Assembly: GCA_034680345.1 (NCBI GenBank)
Contig: JAXISZ010000009.1
Location: 1-64,000, forward strand
Direction of reading: 5' to 3'
Origin: SXZD01 sp034680345
Lineage (GTDB): Bacteria; Pseudomonadota; Gammaproteobacteria; Burkholderiales; Burkholderiaceae_B
DNA length: 64,000 nucleotides
The notes under the pieces were generated by a model, which ran no database searches, had not been told where the DNA came from, and saw nothing but the letters and a program-made list of their open reading frames with translations. A program made the position numbers and the translations under genes. This document shows, piece by piece, positions 60,599 to 64,000 of this stretch; position 1 is the first letter of the stretch, and every line of letters begins with the position of its first letter.

Positions 60599-61885
60599 TT
60601 AAAAATTTTTACTTTTTACCACGTTGGTATATTCACCTTTTAAAGCAGCATCCAAAATTTCAATCCAGTGTAGCACTAGGGTTTCAGTGCCACTGGTCAG
60701 GTGAGAAATGCAGCCAATATTAGAAGACACTACCGCGTCAGGGTTGTGCGCCAATAAGTTCTGCAGCTTTTTGGCTTTAAGTTGCTCAGCCAACTCAGCT
60801 TGTAAAATGGAGTAAGTGCCTGCCGAGCCACAACACAAATGCGACTCGGCCACTGGGGTGAGTTCGAATCCTAAAGTTTTAAGCAGGCTTTCGGTGATGT
60901 CTTTGATTTTTAGGCCGTGTTGTAAGGTGCACGGCGGATGAAAAGCCAGCTTTTTAACTTGGGTCTGTAGTTGATATTTTGATACTGCTTGAGCAAACCG
61001 TGATAGATGGGCTTTGCCGTGTAGGTCGATAAATTCAGCAATATCAATACAAGCTTGCGAAACTTTTTTGGCTTTATTTTCGTAGGATGGATCGTTTTTA
61101 AAGTACTGATGGTATTGTCGAACAGTTAAGCCGCAGCCTGAGGCATTGATCACAATGGCCTGTGCTTGTCCGGTTTCAAGCAGCGGCCACCAAGCATTAA
61201 TATTGGCTCGCATTTGGTTGAGGCTGCCATATTGATCATTTAGGTGAAATTTTACAGCGCCACAGCAGCCTGAGTCTGCAACCAATATACTGTAAAATCC
61301 CAATTGGTCGAGCACCCTAGCGGTGGCCGCATCGATGGATGGTAGCATAGCGGGTTGCACACAGCCATTGAGCAAAATCACTTTGCGTTCATGGTTGTGC
61401 GTAGGCCAAGGGCCTGATGGTCGTTTATCAATAATTTTATTTTTTAATGCCGCAGGGCTTAGGAATTTAAAGGTTCTACCTAGCAACATGCTGCTTTTAA
61501 ATAAAAATTTATTGGTGACTAGCGTGGCTAGTGCAGACCGTTTTAATTGTTCAAGCCATGAACGGGGCACCTTTTCGTCAACTATCTTTCGGCCAATATC
61601 AATTAGGTGTCCGTAATTGACCCCCGAAGGGCAGGTGGTTTCGCAGCCACGGCACGTTAGACAGCGGTCTAGGTGCATTTGTGTTTTTTGTGTTACTTTT
61701 TTACCCTCTAAAACTTGTTTAATTAAATAAATTCGGCCTCTTGGGCTGTCAAGTTCATTGCCAAGCAATTGGTATGTTGGGCAAGTGGCGATGCAAAATC
61801 CACAATGGACACATTTGCGGACAATGGCTTGGGCTTCTTGCCCTTCGGGGGTTTGTTTTGCCCAGTCCGCTAGTTTAATGTCCAT
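60599..61885 (-). CDS. glcF: Glycolate oxidase iron-sulfur subunit
   Basis: A 428-residue electron-transfer subunit. It has two ferredoxin-like clusters with Cys25-x2-Cys28-x2-Cys31-x3-Cys35 and Cys75-x2-Cys78-x2-Cys81-x3-Cys85-Pro, then two CCG domains (Gly-Cys-Val-Gln-Pro; Ser-Gly-Cys-Cys-Gly-Ala; His-Pro-Pro-Cys-Thr-Leu-Gln-His; Cys-Cys-Gly-Ser-Ala-Gly). With GlcD and GlcE it oxidises glycolate to glyoxylate at the inner membrane. It is the last gene of glcD-glcE-glcF, 13 bases after glcE. Confidence 0.96.
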   Translation of the reverse strand: MDIKLADWAKQTPEGQEAQAIVRKCVHCGFCIATCPTYQLLGNELDSPRGRIYLIKQVLEGKKVTQKTQMHLDRCLTCRGCETTCPSGVNYGHLIDIGRKIVDEKVPRSWLEQLKRSALATLVTNKFLFKSSMLLGRTFKFLSPAALKNKIIDKRPSGPWPTHNHERKVILLNGCVQPAMLPSIDAATARVLDQLGFYSILVADSGCCGAVKFHLNDQYGSLNQMRANINAWWPLLETGQAQAIVINASGCGLTVRQYHQYFKNDPSYENKAKKVSQACIDIAEFIDLHGKAHLSRFAQAVSKYQLQTQVKKLAFHPPCTLQHGLKIKDITESLLKTLGFELTPVAESHLCCGSAGTYSILQAELAEQLKAKKLQNLLAHNPDAVVSSNIGCISHLTSGTETLVLHWIEILDAALKGEYTNVVKSKNF

Positions 61886-61898
61886 CGTACAATCCTAT

Positions 61899-62981
61899 TT
61901 ATAAAATTGGCGACATTCTGCCGGGGTTGAAAATACCTTCAGGGTCAAAGGCTTGTTTTAATCTTTTATGAATTTCTAGCAGCGGTTTTGTTGGAGGCGT
62001 AAAACTGAAGCGGCGAAAATCGGTTGTTTGACTTCGATACACGGTGGCATGGCCTTTGAGCTCAGTTGCCCGCGACTGCATATCTTCAGGTTGGACCTGG
62101 GTCGGCGTATTGATCCAGCGCTGTGCCCCAGCCCATTCGATGAATACGTTTTCTTGCCAGGGAAAAATGGGTGTGCAGGCGGGTAAGCTTAGACGGTACA
62201 ACTCCCCTCTGCGCCGAAAAAAATCGTGTTCTTGATTGCGTATGCTTTGCCAAAAGTGGCTAGCAAGGGTGTTACTGACAACATCGCCGCCTAAACGGTC
62301 CGCAACTTCTTTTATAGCCACAGCATTACCAGATAAACGCACCCATGTGCTACCGTCATGCCAAGCACTTGCGCTAATTGGGGTTGGTTGACCTAGCCAA
62401 GTGTTTACACGTTCAATAAAATCGTTGGCATTGTGCTCAAAATGCAGTGTCATATCCGCTTCTGGTATGGGTAACACTTTAATGGACACGTCTAAAATAA
62501 TACCTAAGCACCCCATGGAGCCTGCCATTAGGCGGGAAACATCAAAGCCTGCAACATTTTTCATGACAGTACCACCGAAGTGCAATATTTGGCCTTGGCT
62601 ATTCATGATGGTACAGCCTAAAATAAAGTCGCGAACTCCTCCGTGGGTTTGTCTTCTTGGGCCAGCTAAACCACTGGCAACAGCGCCGCCAATGGTGCCA
62701 GACTGGTTGAACAAGGGGGGTTCAAAAGCGAGCATTTGGCCGTGTTTGGTTAGAATCCGTTCAATTTCTTGTAGGCTTGTGCCGGCCTTGGCTGTAAAGA
62801 CCAATTCAGAGGGTTCGTATTCAAGCATGCCGGCAAATTTTTTCAGTGAAACCACTTGTCCTTGGGTTTCTCCCCCTAAGAAGCGTTTACTGCCTGCGCC
62901 TTCAATTTGGATGGGTTTTTTTTGTTTGGCTGAACTAATCACCGTTTTGCTGAGATCTTGTAGGAGGGAATGGTCATCCAT
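61899..62981 (-). CDS. glcE: Glycolate oxidase FAD-binding subunit
   Basis: A 360-residue FAD_binding_4 protein. It shows Ile-Glu-Gly-Ala-Gly-Ser-Lys (PP-loop), Glu-Pro-Ser-Glu-Leu-Val, Gly-Thr-Ile-Gly-Gly-Ala-Val-Ala-Ser-Gly-Leu-Ala-Gly-Pro-Arg and Lys-Asn-Val-Ala-Gly-Phe-Asp-Val-Ser-Arg-Leu-Met, and ends Phe-Asn-Pro-Gly-Arg-Met. This is the diverged GlcE paralogue of GlcD. It lies about 30 bases after glcD on the same strand. Confidence 0.95.
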   Translation of the reverse strand: MDDHSLLQDLSKTVISSAKQKKPIQIEGAGSKRFLGGETQGQVVSLKKFAGMLEYEPSELVFTAKAGTSLQEIERILTKHGQMLAFEPPLFNQSGTIGGAVASGLAGPRRQTHGGVRDFILGCTIMNSQGQILHFGGTVMKNVAGFDVSRLMAGSMGCLGIILDVSIKVLPIPEADMTLHFEHNANDFIERVNTWLGQPTPISASAWHDGSTWVRLSGNAVAIKEVADRLGGDVVSNTLASHFWQSIRNQEHDFFRRRGELYRLSLPACTPIFPWQENVFIEWAGAQRWINTPTQVQPEDMQSRATELKGHATVYRSQTTDFRRFSFTPPTKPLLEIHKRLKQAFDPEGIFNPGRMSPIL

Positions 62982-63011
62982 TTTGCGTCACCATTGGGTT
63001 GCTATTGGGCA

Positions 63012-64000
63012 CTAAAAGCGTGGTAAGTGGGCAAACGGCAATTTGCCTCCGTGTACATGTATTCTGCCATGTTCTGCGCACCGTGCCATGGTAGGAATAG
63101 CCTTACCTGTGTTTAGCAAGATGTGGGGGTCGAAACTACGCTTGATTGCAAAAAAACAATCTAATTCTAGGCGTGAAAACTGCACACACATTTGTGCAAT
63201 TTTTTCGATACCAATTCCATGCTCACCAGTAATTGTGCCTCCAACTTCAACACACAGTTCTAAAATTGCAGCTCCAAAAGCTTCGGCACGTGTAACCTCT
63301 TTGGGATTGCTGGCATCGAATAAAATTAATGGGTGTAAATTACCGTCTCCAGCATGAAACACATTGGCGCAGCGCAGTTGGTATTTTTTCTCCATATTAG
63401 CAATTGCTTTCAGAACTTGTCCTAGGCGTTTACGTGGAATGGTTCCGTCCATGCAGTAATAATCAGGTGATATACGTCCAGCAGCGGGAAATGCGTTTTT
63501 TCGGCCAGCCCAAAATTTGATTCGTTCTTCTTCGGATTGAGAAATTTTAATTTGTGTGGCCCCAATCTGCTCTAGTACCGCGGACATGGTTTGTATTTCC
63601 TCGGTAACTTCTTGGGCCGTGCCATCAGATTCAAGCAATAAAATGGCTTTTGCTTCAGTGTCGTAGCCTGCCTGAACAAAAGGTTCAACCATGCGTGAAG
63701 CTTGTTGGTCCATCATTTCCAAACCAGCTGGAATAATTCCGGCTGCAATGACAGCGGTCACAGCTTGCCCCGCCACTTCTACATCATTAAAAGACGCCAT
63801 AATAACTTGGGTGTGCTGAGGTTTGGGCAGTAGTTTTACGGTAACTTCAGTGATGACAACGAGCATGCCCTCAGAGCCAATAACCAAACTGAGTAAGTCC
63901 AAACCGCTATTGTCTAGCGCATCGCTGCCAAATTCAACAACTTCACCATCTGTGTTTAGGGCTCGAACTTTCAGCACATTGTGAAGCGTTAGACCATACT
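63012..64000 (-). CDS. glcD: Glycolate oxidase subunit GlcD (partial, 5' end beyond the window)
   Basis: The frame is open to the right edge, so the N-terminal third (start and first FAD-binding motifs) is missing. What is visible begins Tyr-Gly-Leu-Thr-Leu-His-Asn-Val and continues through Asp-Leu-Leu-Ser-Leu-Val-Ile-Gly-Ser-Glu-Gly and the FAD-oxidase C domain, with Phe-His-Ala-Gly-Asp-Gly-Asn-Leu-His-Pro and Gly-Glu-His-Gly-Ile-Gly. A GTG at 63977 is in frame but internal to the gene. GlcD is the catalytic subunit, and the complex feeds electrons from glycolate or D-lactate to quinone. Confidence 0.95.
   Translation of the reverse strand, partial: YGLTLHNVLKVRALNTDGEVVEFGSDALDNSGLDLLSLVIGSEGMLVVITEVTVKLLPKPQHTQVIMASFNDVEVAGQAVTAVIAAGIIPAGLEMMDQQASRMVEPFVQAGYDTEAKAILLLESDGTAQEVTEEIQTMSAVLEQIGATQIKISQSEEERIKFWAGRKNAFPAAGRISPDYYCMDGTIPRKRLGQVLKAIANMEKKYQLRCANVFHAGDGNLHPLILFDASNPKEVTRAEAFGAAILELCVEVGGTITGEHGIGIEKIAQMCVQFSRLELDCFFAIKRSFDPHILLNTGKAIPTMARCAEHGRIHVHGGKLPFAHLPRF

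Overview
The window looks like the chromosome of a moderately low-GC betaproteobacterium, most likely of the order Burkholderiales. The evidence is a Burkholderia-type trimeric porin, the lysA-lptM-cyaY-mrcA-aroKB-dgt-RAYT-gltBD gene order, the DUF971-ubiE-Tim44-ubiJ-ubiB block, a DUF3683/FAD/Fe-S oxidoreductase of about 1340 residues, and phoBR. The encoded functions (glutamate synthase, lysine, shikimate and biotin synthesis, transhydrogenase, glycolate oxidase) point to a metabolically competent cell rather than a strongly reduced symbiont.

Layout. 1-8.2 kb: the tail of a DUF1566-like protein, then lysA/lptM, cyaY, mrcA, aroK-aroB-dgt and a degenerate REP-associated transposase with a hairpin behind it. 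8.3-16.3 kb: gltB-gltD-msbA. 16.4-24.4 kb: a cell-surface block with a frameshifted RgpF-like gene, a WaaL-like ligase, a heptosyltransferase, a porin, two more glycosyltransferases and a methyltransferase. 24.5-30.2 kb: bioB, a duplicated pair of small Asn/Gln-rich genes, a fused bioD-bioA, mnmA and nudJ. 30.5-33.4 kb: pntAA-pntAB-pntB. 33.6-36.4 kb: an AT-rich accessory island. 36.5-42.4 kb: queA, tRNA-Leu(CAA), plsY, a second AT-rich orphan gene, xerD and pdxH. 42.7-50 kb: the large FAD/Fe-S oxidoreductase, an 0.8-kb gene-free stretch, and phoR/phoB with a PHO box. 50-57 kb: the ubiquinone block, a Na+/solute symporter, cysM and mltB. 58.8-64 kb: etfBA convergent with glcFED; glcD runs off the right edge.

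The most unusual part is three AT-rich islands placed between housekeeping genes (25.6-26.3, 33.6-36.4 and 38.5-40.6 kb). In the middle island, a coiled-coil protein ends at an A11 homopolymer. The reading frame beyond the tract continues without a stop for about 212 codons, but has no start of its own. It encodes what looks like a toxin-type deaminase domain (Asp-Thr-Glu and Cys-Glu-Ser-Cys zinc/catalytic motifs). A one-base slip at the tract would give a single protein of about 556 residues. No obvious immunity gene follows, so I read it as an effector-like protein that is phase-variable or made by transcriptional slippage; this is inference. Genes of the other two islands share a GGAACTT element 50-57 bases before the start codon, which may be an alternative-sigma-factor -35 box.
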